Positions 33,539 through 41,547 of a stretch of DNA of 64,000 nt are shown piece after piece. A program made the translations under genes and the position numbers. The stretch comes from Winogradskyella flava (GTDB lineage Bacteria > Bacteroidota > Bacteroidia > Flavobacteriales > Flavobacteriaceae). Position 1 is the stretch's first letter, and every line of letters begins with the position of its first letter. The notes beneath the pieces were generated by a model. That model did no database searches and was not told the origin of the DNA. It saw only the letters and a list, made by a program, of their open reading frames with translations. Location: contig NZ_JACLCP010000004.1 of assembly GCF_014243395.1 (NCBI RefSeq), forward strand, positions 248,001 to 312,000, read 5' to 3'.

Positions 33539-33988
33539 ATGAAACTTCTAAGAGAATTTAAAGAATTTGCAGTAAAAGGTAATATGATGGATATGGCCAT
33601 TGGTATTATTATTGGGGCAGCATTTAATAAGGTGATTGACGTACTTGCCAAGCAGGTGTTATTGCCACCATTATCCTTATTGTCTGATGGTGTTAATTTT
33701 CAGGATAAGAAAATCGTCCTAAGGGATGCCATTGCGGATGCTTCTGGTGCTATTACTACTAGCGAAGTTGCCATAGCTTATGGTGCTCTGTTCGAAGTGT
33801 TTTTAGACTTCTTCATCATCGGTTTTACAGTTTTTGTTGTGGTCAAAGGAATGAATAGACTGCGCAACAAAGCACAAGATACAAAGGATGAAACAGTCGT
33901 GACTCCAAAGGATATTGAGTTATTGTCTGATTTAAAAGAATTGATGGAAGAGCAGAATAGATTACTAAAAGCAAAAGTTTCAAATTAA
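33539..33988 (+). CDS. mscL: Large-conductance mechanosensitive channel MscL
   Basis: The 149-residue protein starts MKLLREFKEFAVKGNMMDMA and IGIIIGAAFNKVIDVLAKQV, the TM1 motif of MscL, with TM2 near residues 80-105 (EVFLDFFIIGFTVFVVVKGM) and a C-terminal helix bundle. It opens on high membrane tension to vent solutes. It is monocistronic. The loop between TM1 and TM2 is of usual size. Confidence 0.96.
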   Translation: MKLLREFKEFAVKGNMMDMAIGIIIGAAFNKVIDVLAKQVLLPPLSLLSDGVNFQDKKIVLRDAIADASGAITTSEVAIAYGALFEVFLDFFIIGFTVFVVVKGMNRLRNKAQDTKDETVVTPKDIELLSDLKELMEEQNRLLKAKVSN

Positions 33989-34059
33989 TTGAAAGATTAT
34001 TAGAAAAATTTAACGCTTTTTCAAGGTTTAAACACGAAGTCTAAATCACCAAAAAGCCA

Positions 34060-34067
34060 TATCTTTG
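34060..34067 (+). promoter_or_regulatory. -7 box of the ccsBA gene
   Basis: TATCTTTG lies 27 nt before the ATG at 34095. A possible in-frame TTG at 34065 falls inside this box, so the longer start is unlikely. Confidence 0.65.
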
Positions 34068-34094
34068 CACGAGCTTAAAATAAGCCTTGTAGCT

Positions 34095-37000
34095 ATGCAA
34101 AAGAAAATCGCTAATTTCCTATTTTCCACTAGACTTACTGCTGTTTTATTTATTGTTTTTGCTGTCGCCATGGCAACAGGAACATTATTAGACAGAAACA
34201 TGGAAACCTCTCCAACACCTTATACAAGAACATTGATTTATAATGCGTGGTGGTTCGAGACTATTATGGTCATGTTTGTTATAAACTTTATTGGTAATAT
34301 TGGTCGTTATAGGCTTTGGCGAAAAGAAAAGTGGTCAACACTAATTTTACATTTAGCTTGGATATTGATTATTGTAGGTGCAGGAGTAACAAGGTACATA
34401 GGTTATGAAGGTATGATGAGAATTAGAGAGGGTGACACTGAAAGCCAATTTCGTTCTCAAAAAACCTATATCAGCGGTCGAATTTTAGGAGCTTATGAGA
34501 TTAATGGCCAGTTACAGCAAAGAAATATAATGGAAGAGGTAGATTTCTCGCCTCGACTAGATAATGATTTTGAGAAAACTTATCAATATGGTGATAAGGA
34601 CATCAGTTTTAAGCTTAAAAAATTCATTAAAGGTGCAGAAAAGGATATTGTGCCTAACGACAATGGTGAGCGTTTTTTAAAAATTGTTGAAGCTGGTGAT
34701 GGACAACCTCACAATCATTTTCTAAAGGAAGGTCAAGTCTCTAACTTACATAATGTTCTCATCTCCTTGAATAAAGAACAGGATGGCGCTATAAACATTT
34801 ATGATACTAAAGACGGCCTCTTTATTAAATCGCCATACGAAGGTGAATTTATGACTATGGCCACTGGTACTAGAGGCAAATTGGTCAAGGATAGTCTTCA
34901 GCCCTTAGCACTGCGTTCGCGCTATATAATTGGAAATATGCAGTTGGTATTTCCAAAACCTGTCATAAAAGGCGTTTTTGATATTGTGAAGAAACCTACG
35001 ATTCTTAAGGGGGATGAAAGTGGAATTGTTTTGGATGTTACAGCAAGTGGACAAACCACTAGTATTAATCTTATAGGTGGTCCTGGGACTTATAATCGTA
35101 TTCAGGAAATCGAAGTTGGAGGTTTGGAAATCGCATTGCGTTATGGTTCTCGCTTGGAGCAGTTACCGTTTGAGGTCAAGCTTAATGATTTCATTGCTGA
35201 AAAATATCCTGGTACTGAAAAAGCCTACTCATCATACGAAAGTAAGGTCACTGTCGTAGATAAGGAGCAAGGTGATTTTGATTATCATATTTACATGAAT
35301 CATATTTTAGATCACAGAGGCTATCGTTTTTTCCAGGCCAGTTTTGATCCTGATGAAAAAGGGACAGTCCTTTCTGTAAATCATGATATGTGGGGAACTT
35401 ACATTACATATGCTGGTTACTTGTTATTGTATTTTGGTTTGATGGCGATTCTATTTGCAAAGCATACTCGTTTTGATGATTTAAGAAAGCGTCTCAATAA
35501 ACTCAAAATAAAGAAAGCAAAACTGATGACTATGATTGTTTTGCTACTAAGTTTCTCAGGATTTGGGCAAGAACATTCTGAAGGTGATGGTCATAATCAT
35601 TCGAAAAGACCAGGAAAGGAGCAAATAGATTCTATTCTTAGAGTGTATATTACACCCAAGGAACATGCCGCTGTATTTTCTAAAATGGTAATCCAAGATT
35701 ATAGCGGTCGTATGATGCCAATGCATACTTACGCCTCTGAGATGTTACGAAAAATCAGCAAGAGTAACGTTTATGAAGAGTTTGACGCCAATCAGATATT
35801 TTTATCCATCCAAGAAAGTCCTATGCTATGGTACAATGTGCCAATCATATACTTAAAGCCGAAAAAAGCTGATTCTATCAGAACTATAATTGGGGTTGAT
35901 AAGTCTGTAAAGCATGCGAGCTTGCTTGATTTTTTTACCGAAGATGGGCGTAATAAGCTTGGCCCTTATATTGAAGAATCCTTTAAAGCGCAGGTGCCTA
36001 ATGGATATCAAATGCAAATAAAAGAAACCTATAATCGTCTTAGTCTTTTATCTGATGCTATTGAAGGGCGGAATATTAAAATTTTTCCTGTTCCTAATGA
36101 TGACAATAATACATGGATTTCTTCTATGGAATTTAGGGATGAAGGTTATAGAGAAAAAATAAAGGATACACTATACGGCAACTTTATTAATAATGGTTTT
36201 ACTGCGTATTTGGTGACCTTAAATAATGCCAAACAAACCGGAGATTATTCTAAAGCTGAAAACTTACTATCAGGTATAAAAAAAACACAAGAGAAATTTG
36301 GTAGTGCGGTTATGTTATCTGATGAAGAGATAAATGCTGAAATTCTCTATAACGATTACGATATTTTTAATCGATTATTTCTGTGGTATTTACTTGCTGG
36401 TGGTTCGTTGTTTGTTCTTTTAATAGTTCAGATTTTTAAATATAAAAGTAAATGGCTTAAAATAATAATTAATATACTAATAGGTATCCTAGTAGTATTG
36501 TTCTTACTACATATAGGAGGGTTGGCGTTACGTTGGTATTTATCTGGTCATGCACCTTGGAGTAATACATATGAATCGATGATTTATGTGGCTTGGTCTG
36601 TAATGCTATTCGGATTACTGTTGGGAAGAAAAAGTAATCTTACAGTTGCGGCTTCAGCATTTGTTTGTTCCATGATATTAATGGTGGCACATTGGAGTTG
36701 GTTGGATCCTGCAATAGGAAATCTGGAACCTGTTTTACAAGGCTATTGGTTAATGATCCATGTATCCGTTATTGTTGCCAGTTACGGACCTTTTGCTATC
36801 GGAATGATTTTAGGTGTGGTTGCTCTATTGCTTATGATTCTTACGAATAAGAACAATAAGAAGCGTATGGATATCAATATTAAAGAACTCACCGTAATCA
36901 ATGAATTGGCCCTTACTGTTGGGTTAGTTATGCTAACTATTGGGAACTTTTTAGGTGGTATGTGGGCCAACGAAAGTTGGGGACGATATTGGGGCTGGGA

Positions 37001-37286
37001 TCCAAAGGAAACTTGGGCCTTGATAAGTATTATGGTTTATGCATTTGTTATTCACATGCGATTGATACCAGGTTTAAGAGGGCGTTGGTTATTTAATTTT
37101 ATATCTATAATAGCTTTTGCGAGTATAATGATGACTTATTTTGGTGTTAATTTCTATTTAGCCGGTCTACATTCTTATGCTAGTGGCGATCAGATACTGA
37201 GTTTTCAGTTTATAGCGATTACATTAGCCGTCATTGCAATATTGGCGTTCTTGGCATTTAGGAAATATAAGACTTATTATAAATAA
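34095..37286 (+). CDS. Cytochrome c biogenesis protein CcsB-CcsA fusion
   Basis: The 1063-residue system II cytochrome c synthase carries an N-terminal ResB/CcsB-like part (FLFSTRLTAVLFIVFAVAMA; large periplasmic region to about residue 440; membrane helix TYAGYLLLYFGLMAILFAKH), a second soluble region and a C-terminal CcsA part with the WWD heme-binding motif WGRYWGWDPKETWALI and nearby conserved His residues. It exports heme and ligates it to CXXCH apocytochromes in the periplasm. The fused form is typical of Bacteroidota and Epsilonproteobacteria. Two tiny membrane protein genes follow. Confidence 0.95.
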   Translation: MQKKIANFLFSTRLTAVLFIVFAVAMATGTLLDRNMETSPTPYTRTLIYNAWWFETIMVMFVINFIGNIGRYRLWRKEKWSTLILHLAWILIIVGAGVTRYIGYEGMMRIREGDTESQFRSQKTYISGRILGAYEINGQLQQRNIMEEVDFSPRLDNDFEKTYQYGDKDISFKLKKFIKGAEKDIVPNDNGERFLKIVEAGDGQPHNHFLKEGQVSNLHNVLISLNKEQDGAINIYDTKDGLFIKSPYEGEFMTMATGTRGKLVKDSLQPLALRSRYIIGNMQLVFPKPVIKGVFDIVKKPTILKGDESGIVLDVTASGQTTSINLIGGPGTYNRIQEIEVGGLEIALRYGSRLEQLPFEVKLNDFIAEKYPGTEKAYSSYESKVTVVDKEQGDFDYHIYMNHILDHRGYRFFQASFDPDEKGTVLSVNHDMWGTYITYAGYLLLYFGLMAILFAKHTRFDDLRKRLNKLKIKKAKLMTMIVLLLSFSGFGQEHSEGDGHNHSKRPGKEQIDSILRVYITPKEHAAVFSKMVIQDYSGRMMPMHTYASEMLRKISKSNVYEEFDANQIFLSIQESPMLWYNVPIIYLKPKKADSIRTIIGVDKSVKHASLLDFFTEDGRNKLGPYIEESFKAQVPNGYQMQIKETYNRLSLLSDAIEGRNIKIFPVPNDDNNTWISSMEFRDEGYREKIKDTLYGNFINNGFTAYLVTLNNAKQTGDYSKAENLLSGIKKTQEKFGSAVMLSDEEINAEILYNDYDIFNRLFLWYLLAGGSLFVLLIVQIFKYKSKWLKIIINILIGILVVLFLLHIGGLALRWYLSGHAPWSNTYESMIYVAWSVMLFGLLLGRKSNLTVAASAFVCSMILMVAHWSWLDPAIGNLEPVLQGYWLMIHVSVIVASYGPFAIGMILGVVALLLMILTNKNNKKRMDINIKELTVINELALTVGLVMLTIGNFLGGMWANESWGRYWGWDPKETWALISIMVYAFVIHMRLIPGLRGRWLFNFISIIAFASIMMTYFGVNFYLAGLHSYASGDQILSFQFIAITLAVIAILAFLAFRKYKTYYK

Positions 37287-37360
37287 GGCCTAATTTCTAA
37301 TAGAGCTCATTTTACTTAATAATTTTTTATAACTTGAAGTTTTTAATCAACTAACCTCAA

Positions 37361-37549
37361 ATGGATTACTTCAAAAAATTAGGAACTGCAAGTTTGTTTA
37401 TGCTTATTCTCTGCGCAGTTATAATTATTGTTGCTGAATACTTATTTCTAACTGGAGATCAAATGCATGGTTTATTTATTGGGCTATGGGCACCAACACT
37501 TCTCGGTGTCATGATTTACTTAAAACTTGTAGATCATGGAGGCAAATGA
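37361..37549 (+). CDS. 62-residue two-span membrane protein
   Basis: The protein starts MDYFKKLGTASLFMLILCAV with two hydrophobic segments (residues 10-30 and 38-54). I recognise no family. It begins 75 nt after ccsBA and overlaps the next small gene by 14 nt, suggesting an operon of tiny membrane proteins, possibly related to respiration. Confidence 0.6.
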   Translation: MDYFKKLGTASLFMLILCAVIIIVAEYLFLTGDQMHGLFIGLWAPTLLGVMIYLKLVDHGGK

Positions 37550-37646
37550 TATTGTATTTTGGTTTTCAATCATAGTTGCGTTTCTCGTGGCGCTATGGGC
37601 TATTCTCATGATTCGAGCTTACAATAGAGCTGGAAAGAATGATTAA
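37536..37646 (+). CDS. 36-residue single-span membrane peptide
   Basis: Read from the ATG at 37536: MEANDIVFWFSIIVAFLVAL, then WAILMIRAYNRAGKND. One membrane helix with a basic end. It overlaps the previous gene by 14 nt in another frame, and the stop lies within a palindrome. It resembles small accessory subunits of respiratory complexes in size, but no motif confirms that. Confidence 0.5.
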   Translation: MEANDIVFWFSIIVAFLVALWAILMIRAYNRAGKND

Positions 37647-37666
37647 GACGTAACGCTTGTCTTAAT
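37642..37666. repeat. Palindrome ATTAAGAC-N9-GTCTTAAT
   Basis: A perfect 8-bp inverted repeat overlaps the stop of the 36-residue gene. It shares TTAAGACGT with the palindrome at 3421-3439. It could be a terminator or a dispersed repeat. Confidence 0.45.
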
Positions 37667-37730
37667 TAAGGTTCTTCGGATATTACGCACTCTATTACTA
37701 TTGGCTTGAGCAGTAAGAAAATATGTTAGT

Positions 37731-38147
37731 ATGACTTTAGATTTAGCACGTTTAATTATTGACGCAGGTTTTGTGGTTCTAATTTGGGCCGTGCAGTTAG
37801 TAATATATCCAAGTTTCGGATATTACTCTAGGACTGATCTACATTTTTGGCATAAGAGTTATACAACACGAGTAACATTCATAGTCTTACCATTAATGTT
37901 CAGTCAGTTGATTTTAGGAATCGTGCAATTATGGCAAAGTCAGAATTGGTATACCATTACCAGTATAATAATAATTGCTTCACTATGGTTTATAACGTTT
38001 CTGGTTTTTGTGCCATTGCATCGAACTATTGATGCTAATAAACCAATAGAAAATGTCTGTTCTATATTAGTTCTAAAAAATTGGATACGGACCATATTGT
38101 GGACAGTCCTATTCGCAATTACACTTATTAATTTTCTTTATTTTTAA
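37731..38147 (+). CDS. Hypothetical four-span membrane protein
   Basis: The 138-residue protein has about four hydrophobic helices (LIIDAGFVVLIWAVQLVIYP; FIVLPLMFSQLILGIVQLW; IIIIASLWFITFLVFVPLH; TILWTVLFAITLINFLYF) and a conserved-looking FVPLHRTID motif between helices 3 and 4. I recognise no named domain. It lies between the small membrane protein genes and the MATE gene on the same strand. Confidence 0.7.
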   Translation: MTLDLARLIIDAGFVVLIWAVQLVIYPSFGYYSRTDLHFWHKSYTTRVTFIVLPLMFSQLILGIVQLWQSQNWYTITSIIIIASLWFITFLVFVPLHRTIDANKPIENVCSILVLKNWIRTILWTVLFAITLINFLYF

Positions 38148-38279
38148 AAATAATGTGCATATTTGTATCATTATGATTGCATAATAAACCTATCTCGGAA
38201 AAAATTATCACTTCTTCTTGTGATGTCAATCGTCAGGTATATTCTACTTGGCATCATTTTATATTCAATTTTTTAAGTT

Positions 38280-39686
38280 ATGCAATCCAACAAAATTTCA
38301 ATCCGACAGTTTTTCAAATATTTAAAAATCGCGATTTCTGGCAAGGAACAAGATTTTACATCAGGAAGTATTCGTAGAGCGGTTTTTATGTTATCTATTC
38401 CTATGATTTTGGAGATGCTCATGGAATCGATTTTTGCTATTGTAGATATTTTTTATGTATCTAGAGTTAGCGTAAATGCCGTGGCAACCATAGGTCTTAC
38501 CGAATCTGTAATTACACTTGTTTATGCCGTAGCCATTGGTCTTAGTATGGCAGCGACTGCAATCGTGGCTAGACGTATTGGAGAACAGGACCGAGAAGGG
38601 GCTTCCCAAGCCGCAGTACAGGTTATAGGTTTGGGCGTTTTAGTTGCTGCAGCAATTAGCGCAATAGGAATTTTCTACCCAAAAGAGATTTTACAATTAA
38701 TGGGAGGTGAGCCAGAGCTAGTTGCAGAAGGCTATGGTTATACTCAGGTACTCTTAGGCGGAAATGTAACTATTATGTTACTGTTCTTAATCAATGCTAT
38801 ATTTAGAGGAGCAGGTGATGCTTCAATTGCTATGTGGGCTTTAGTATTATCTAATGGTCTTAATATTATTTTAGACCCTATGTTTATTTTTGGTTTTGGA
38901 CCTATTCCTGCCTATGGTGTCGAAGGTGCGGCTATTGCAACTACAATTGGCAGAGGAACGGCAGTTATCTTTCAATTATTAGTGTTGTTTTATGGCTGGA
39001 GTAAGATAAAGGTACGATTTAAAGATTTAGTGCTTCGAGTCGCCGTCATGCTAAATCTCATTAAGGTATCCCTTGGAGGTATTGGACAATTTTTAATTGG
39101 GACATCATCTTGGGTGTTTTTAATGCGCATCATGAGTGAGTTTGGAAGTGAAGTATTGGCAGGTTATACCATCGCCATTCGTGTAATGATGTTTACGTTA
39201 ATGCCAGCTTGGGGAATGAGTAATGCAGCGGCAACATTAGTTGGTCAGAATTTAGGTGCGAAAAAACCACAACGTGCAGAAGATTCTGTATGGAAAACAG
39301 GAAAGTATAGTGCCATTTTTATGGGATTGGTATCTATAATCTACCTGATATTTGCTCCAGAAATTATTTCTTGGTTTACACAAGAAGCTGAGGTTATTTC
39401 AAACGGTGCGTTATGTTTAAGAATCATTGCCGCAGGCTATGTCTTCTATGGTTACGGTATGGTCATCATCAATGCTTTCAATGGTGCGGGAGATACTAAA
39501 ACACCTACATGGATAAACTTTGTTTGTTTTTGGCTATTTCAACTTCCTTTTGCCTATTTAATGGCACTCACGTTTGACTTTGGACCAATTGGTGTTTTTA
39601 CAGCAATAACTTTGGCTGAAGTATTAATCACCATCATTGGTGTTTTGTGGTTTAAGAAAGGTTTTTGGAAAGCTACTGAAGTCTAA
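38280..39686 (+). CDS. MATE family efflux transporter
   Basis: The 468-residue protein has 12 predicted helices in two similar halves (RRAVFMLSIPMILEMLMESI with VDIFYVSRVS; LGGIGQFLIGTSSWVFLMRI; MSNAAATLVGQNLGAKKPQR). MATE exporters use Na+ or H+ gradients to expel cationic drugs or metabolites. The start at 38280 gives an N-terminal tail of about 30 residues. It ends 32 nt before a strong terminator shared with the convergent rhodopsin gene. Confidence 0.93.
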   Translation: MQSNKISIRQFFKYLKIAISGKEQDFTSGSIRRAVFMLSIPMILEMLMESIFAIVDIFYVSRVSVNAVATIGLTESVITLVYAVAIGLSMAATAIVARRIGEQDREGASQAAVQVIGLGVLVAAAISAIGIFYPKEILQLMGGEPELVAEGYGYTQVLLGGNVTIMLLFLINAIFRGAGDASIAMWALVLSNGLNIILDPMFIFGFGPIPAYGVEGAAIATTIGRGTAVIFQLLVLFYGWSKIKVRFKDLVLRVAVMLNLIKVSLGGIGQFLIGTSSWVFLMRIMSEFGSEVLAGYTIAIRVMMFTLMPAWGMSNAAATLVGQNLGAKKPQRAEDSVWKTGKYSAIFMGLVSIIYLIFAPEIISWFTQEAEVISNGALCLRIIAAGYVFYGYGMVIINAFNGAGDTKTPTWINFVCFWLFQLPFAYLMALTFDFGPIGVFTAITLAEVLITIIGVLWFKKGFWKATEV

Positions 39687-39718
39687 TGGCTAAGAGTATT
39701 TCCTTATATAAAAAAGAA

Positions 39719-39753
39719 TTTGCGCTGCCTGGAACTTTCCAAACAGCGCAAAA
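39719..39753. terminator. Terminator between MATE and rhodopsin genes
   Basis: TTTGCGCTG and CAGCGCAAA pair around a 16-nt loop, flanked by A/T runs on each side, so it can stop transcription from both convergent genes. Confidence 0.75.
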
Positions 39754-39778
39754 ACTTATTAACTAATAACTCTTATAG

Positions 39779-40528
39779 TTAAGCTTCTTCTGGTGCAGTT
39801 TTTAAAGATGAAGCAGCAACAGCTAGACCATATATCACTAGACCAAAGCCAATTTTGTTTACAGCATCACCGATATTGTAAATAACATCCATATTTAGGC
39901 CTAATCCCGCTAAACCATCATACCAACCAGGTGTACCTGCCATATAGCCCAATGGATATATTGCCCATCCTACCAAGACAAACCAGCATAATGTTTTGTG
40001 AGCACTTAATACAGCTCCTCCTGCTTGTTCTGCTAATTTTTTGGCTTCTCCGAACCAGATCATGTAAACAATGATAAAGTATGCAATACCAGAAATTAAA
40101 CCCCAAAGCCAAGCTTGATCTCTGTATACAGCTTCTCCGAAATAGCCTGTAACTAGCATTATTACTGAAAAGAAAATGAGTTTCCACATTAAAGACTTTT
40201 TAGCACCTGCCACTTTGAGAATTAAATAGAACTCAACACACATCAATGGCACTGTAAGAATCCAATCGACATATCTGAAGAAAGTTGGTGATTCCGAAAA
40301 TGCGGCCCAGTAATCTCTCATATACCAATAGTGAACAGCTGCAATAAAAGTGATTAATCCTGAAACCAGGATTGAGGTTCTCCATTTTCTATCAAAAGAA
40401 TTCATTGATAAAAAGAAAAATGCCGAAGCGGCCATCATGGCCATACATCCTACAAAGAATGTAAAGCCGACATAGTCATCTGTAGCCATTTTGCCTACAT
40501 CTGCTAATAAAACGGTTAGTAATTTCAT
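39779..40528 (-). CDS. Proteorhodopsin (green-type proton pump, fenestrated)
   Basis: The 249-residue retinal protein has seven helices. Visible key residues: H66 in AVHYWYMRD, the DTE motif D88/T92/E99 in RYVDWILTVPLMCVEFYLIL (85-104) marking an outward H+ pump, Met96 at the spectral tuning site (green), G143 in WLWGLISG where proteorhodopsin has Phe and xanthorhodopsin Gly, and the retinal Schiff-base Lys225 in GDAVNKIGFGL. Start at 40528; an upstream in-frame TTG (40552) lies inside the -7 box. It is divergent from blh, which makes its retinal. Confidence 0.97.
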   Translation of the reverse strand: MKLLTVLLADVGKMATDDYVGFTFFVGCMAMMAASAFFFLSMNSFDRKWRTSILVSGLITFIAAVHYWYMRDYWAAFSESPTFFRYVDWILTVPLMCVEFYLILKVAGAKKSLMWKLIFFSVIMLVTGYFGEAVYRDQAWLWGLISGIAYFIIVYMIWFGEAKKLAEQAGGAVLSAHKTLCWFVLVGWAIYPLGYMAGTPGWYDGLAGLGLNMDVIYNIGDAVNKIGFGLVIYGLAVAASSLKTAPEEA

Positions 40529-40549
40529 GTTAATTATTTTTTGTTTAAG

Positions 40550-40557
40550 CAAATTTA
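40550..40557 (-). promoter_or_regulatory. -7 box of the proteorhodopsin gene
   Basis: Minus-strand TAAATTTG matches TAnnTTTG, 22 nt before the ATG at 40528. Confidence 0.6.
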
Positions 40558-40564
40558 AAAATTG

Positions 40565-40606
40565 TTAAACATAAAATGTTTAAAATTTTCATAAAAAAAT
40601 TAAACA
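40565..40606. promoter_or_regulatory. Operator-like inverted repeats between proteorhodopsin and blh
   Basis: TGTTTAA (40577-40583), 16 nt, TTAAACA (40600-40606): the same spacing as the two elements in the photolyase cluster. A third half-site TTAAACA (40565-40571) forms a tight palindrome TTAAACAT-AAA-ATGTTTAA with the first arm. It lies between the divergent promoters and could control both genes. Confidence 0.6.
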
Positions 40607-40620
40607 AAATTTAATATTAC

Positions 40621-40628
40621 TAACTTTG
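40621..40628 (+). promoter_or_regulatory. -7 box of blh
   Basis: TAACTTTG matches TAnnTTTG only 4 nt upstream of the blh ATG at 40633, implying a leaderless or near-leaderless transcript. Confidence 0.6.
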
Positions 40629-40632
40629 TATT

Positions 40633-41502
40633 ATGAATTTCCCAACTTTTAATCTCATATTAACTGTTTTTCTGTTTTGGTTAACAATACAAATAGATGC
40701 ATCCCATGAGGAGTATTTATCTTACTTTTTTATATTAACGGTCGGGATTATCCATGGTTCAAATGATATTTCACTCATTAAGGTTCTAACTCGAAATACT
40801 GGGTCATTAAAAAAGTATCTTTTATTATATGTTGTTGTAATATTAGCTACTATAGTTGCTTTTGTATCATTTCCATCCTTAGCACTTTTCTTTTTTATAA
40901 TAGTGAGTTGTTACCATTTTGGTGAGCAACATTTTCATAATCAAGTTCAATCCCAGAATACATTTAGCAGGTTGTTGTTTTTTGGCTATGGTGTTTTAAT
41001 ATTTGGTTTACTTTTTTATTTTAACTCAGAAAATACCTCGATAATTATCAACGAGCTGATTGGTCATACTTTAAATGAAAATTATTTTCTCTGGTTTATG
41101 ATCGCAGGAGCGATTTTAACTTTGGTATTTTTTATACATAGTATTAGAAACTTTAAATCTAGCTTTAATTATTTTCAGGAATTGTTTCTAATCCTCTTGT
41201 TTGCGATACTTTTTAAAATGGCAGCATTATTATGGGCCTTTGCTATCTACTTTATAGTTTGGCATTCCATTCCTAGTTTGGTTGATCAGATCGGAGCACT
41301 TTATGGTAAATCCAATAAGCTAAACGTAATTCAGTACATTAAATCGTCATTTGTCTATTGGTTGATCTCCATAGCCGGGTTATATATATTATACTACACT
41401 ACCAGCTATTTCGAGATACAATTTGTTACGATATTTTTTGCTTTCTTGGCAGCCATCACAATTCCTCATGTTGTTGTTATGTATTTTTTAAATAAGAATT
41501 GA
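40633..41502 (+). CDS. blh: Brp/Blh family beta-carotene 15,15'-dioxygenase
   Basis: The 289-residue membrane protein has eight or more helices and conserved His in GIIHGSNDISLIKVL (near residue 40), VSCYHFGEQHFHNQV and YFIVWHSIPSLVDQI, plus AAITIPHVVVMYF at the end; these His residues are iron ligands in the Brp/Blh family. It cleaves beta-carotene to two retinal molecules for the rhodopsin. It shares a 104-bp divergent promoter region with the rhodopsin gene. Carotenoid synthesis genes are not in this window. Confidence 0.93.
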   Translation: MNFPTFNLILTVFLFWLTIQIDASHEEYLSYFFILTVGIIHGSNDISLIKVLTRNTGSLKKYLLLYVVVILATIVAFVSFPSLALFFFIIVSCYHFGEQHFHNQVQSQNTFSRLLFFGYGVLIFGLLFYFNSENTSIIINELIGHTLNENYFLWFMIAGAILTLVFFIHSIRNFKSSFNYFQELFLILLFAILFKMAALLWAFAIYFIVWHSIPSLVDQIGALYGKSNKLNVIQYIKSSFVYWLISIAGLYILYYTTSYFEIQFVTIFFAFLAAITIPHVVVMYFLNKN

Positions 41503-41547
41503 TTGCTAATGCTCCCATTTTAGATGACAAATTCCTATTTTTAACCT

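Noticed and set aside
34065-34094. Longer N-terminus for the CcsBA fusion
   Set aside because: The start codon lies inside the -7 box; ATG at 34095 fits the family start.
40529-40552. Longer N-terminus for proteorhodopsin
   Set aside because: It would begin inside the -7 promoter element.
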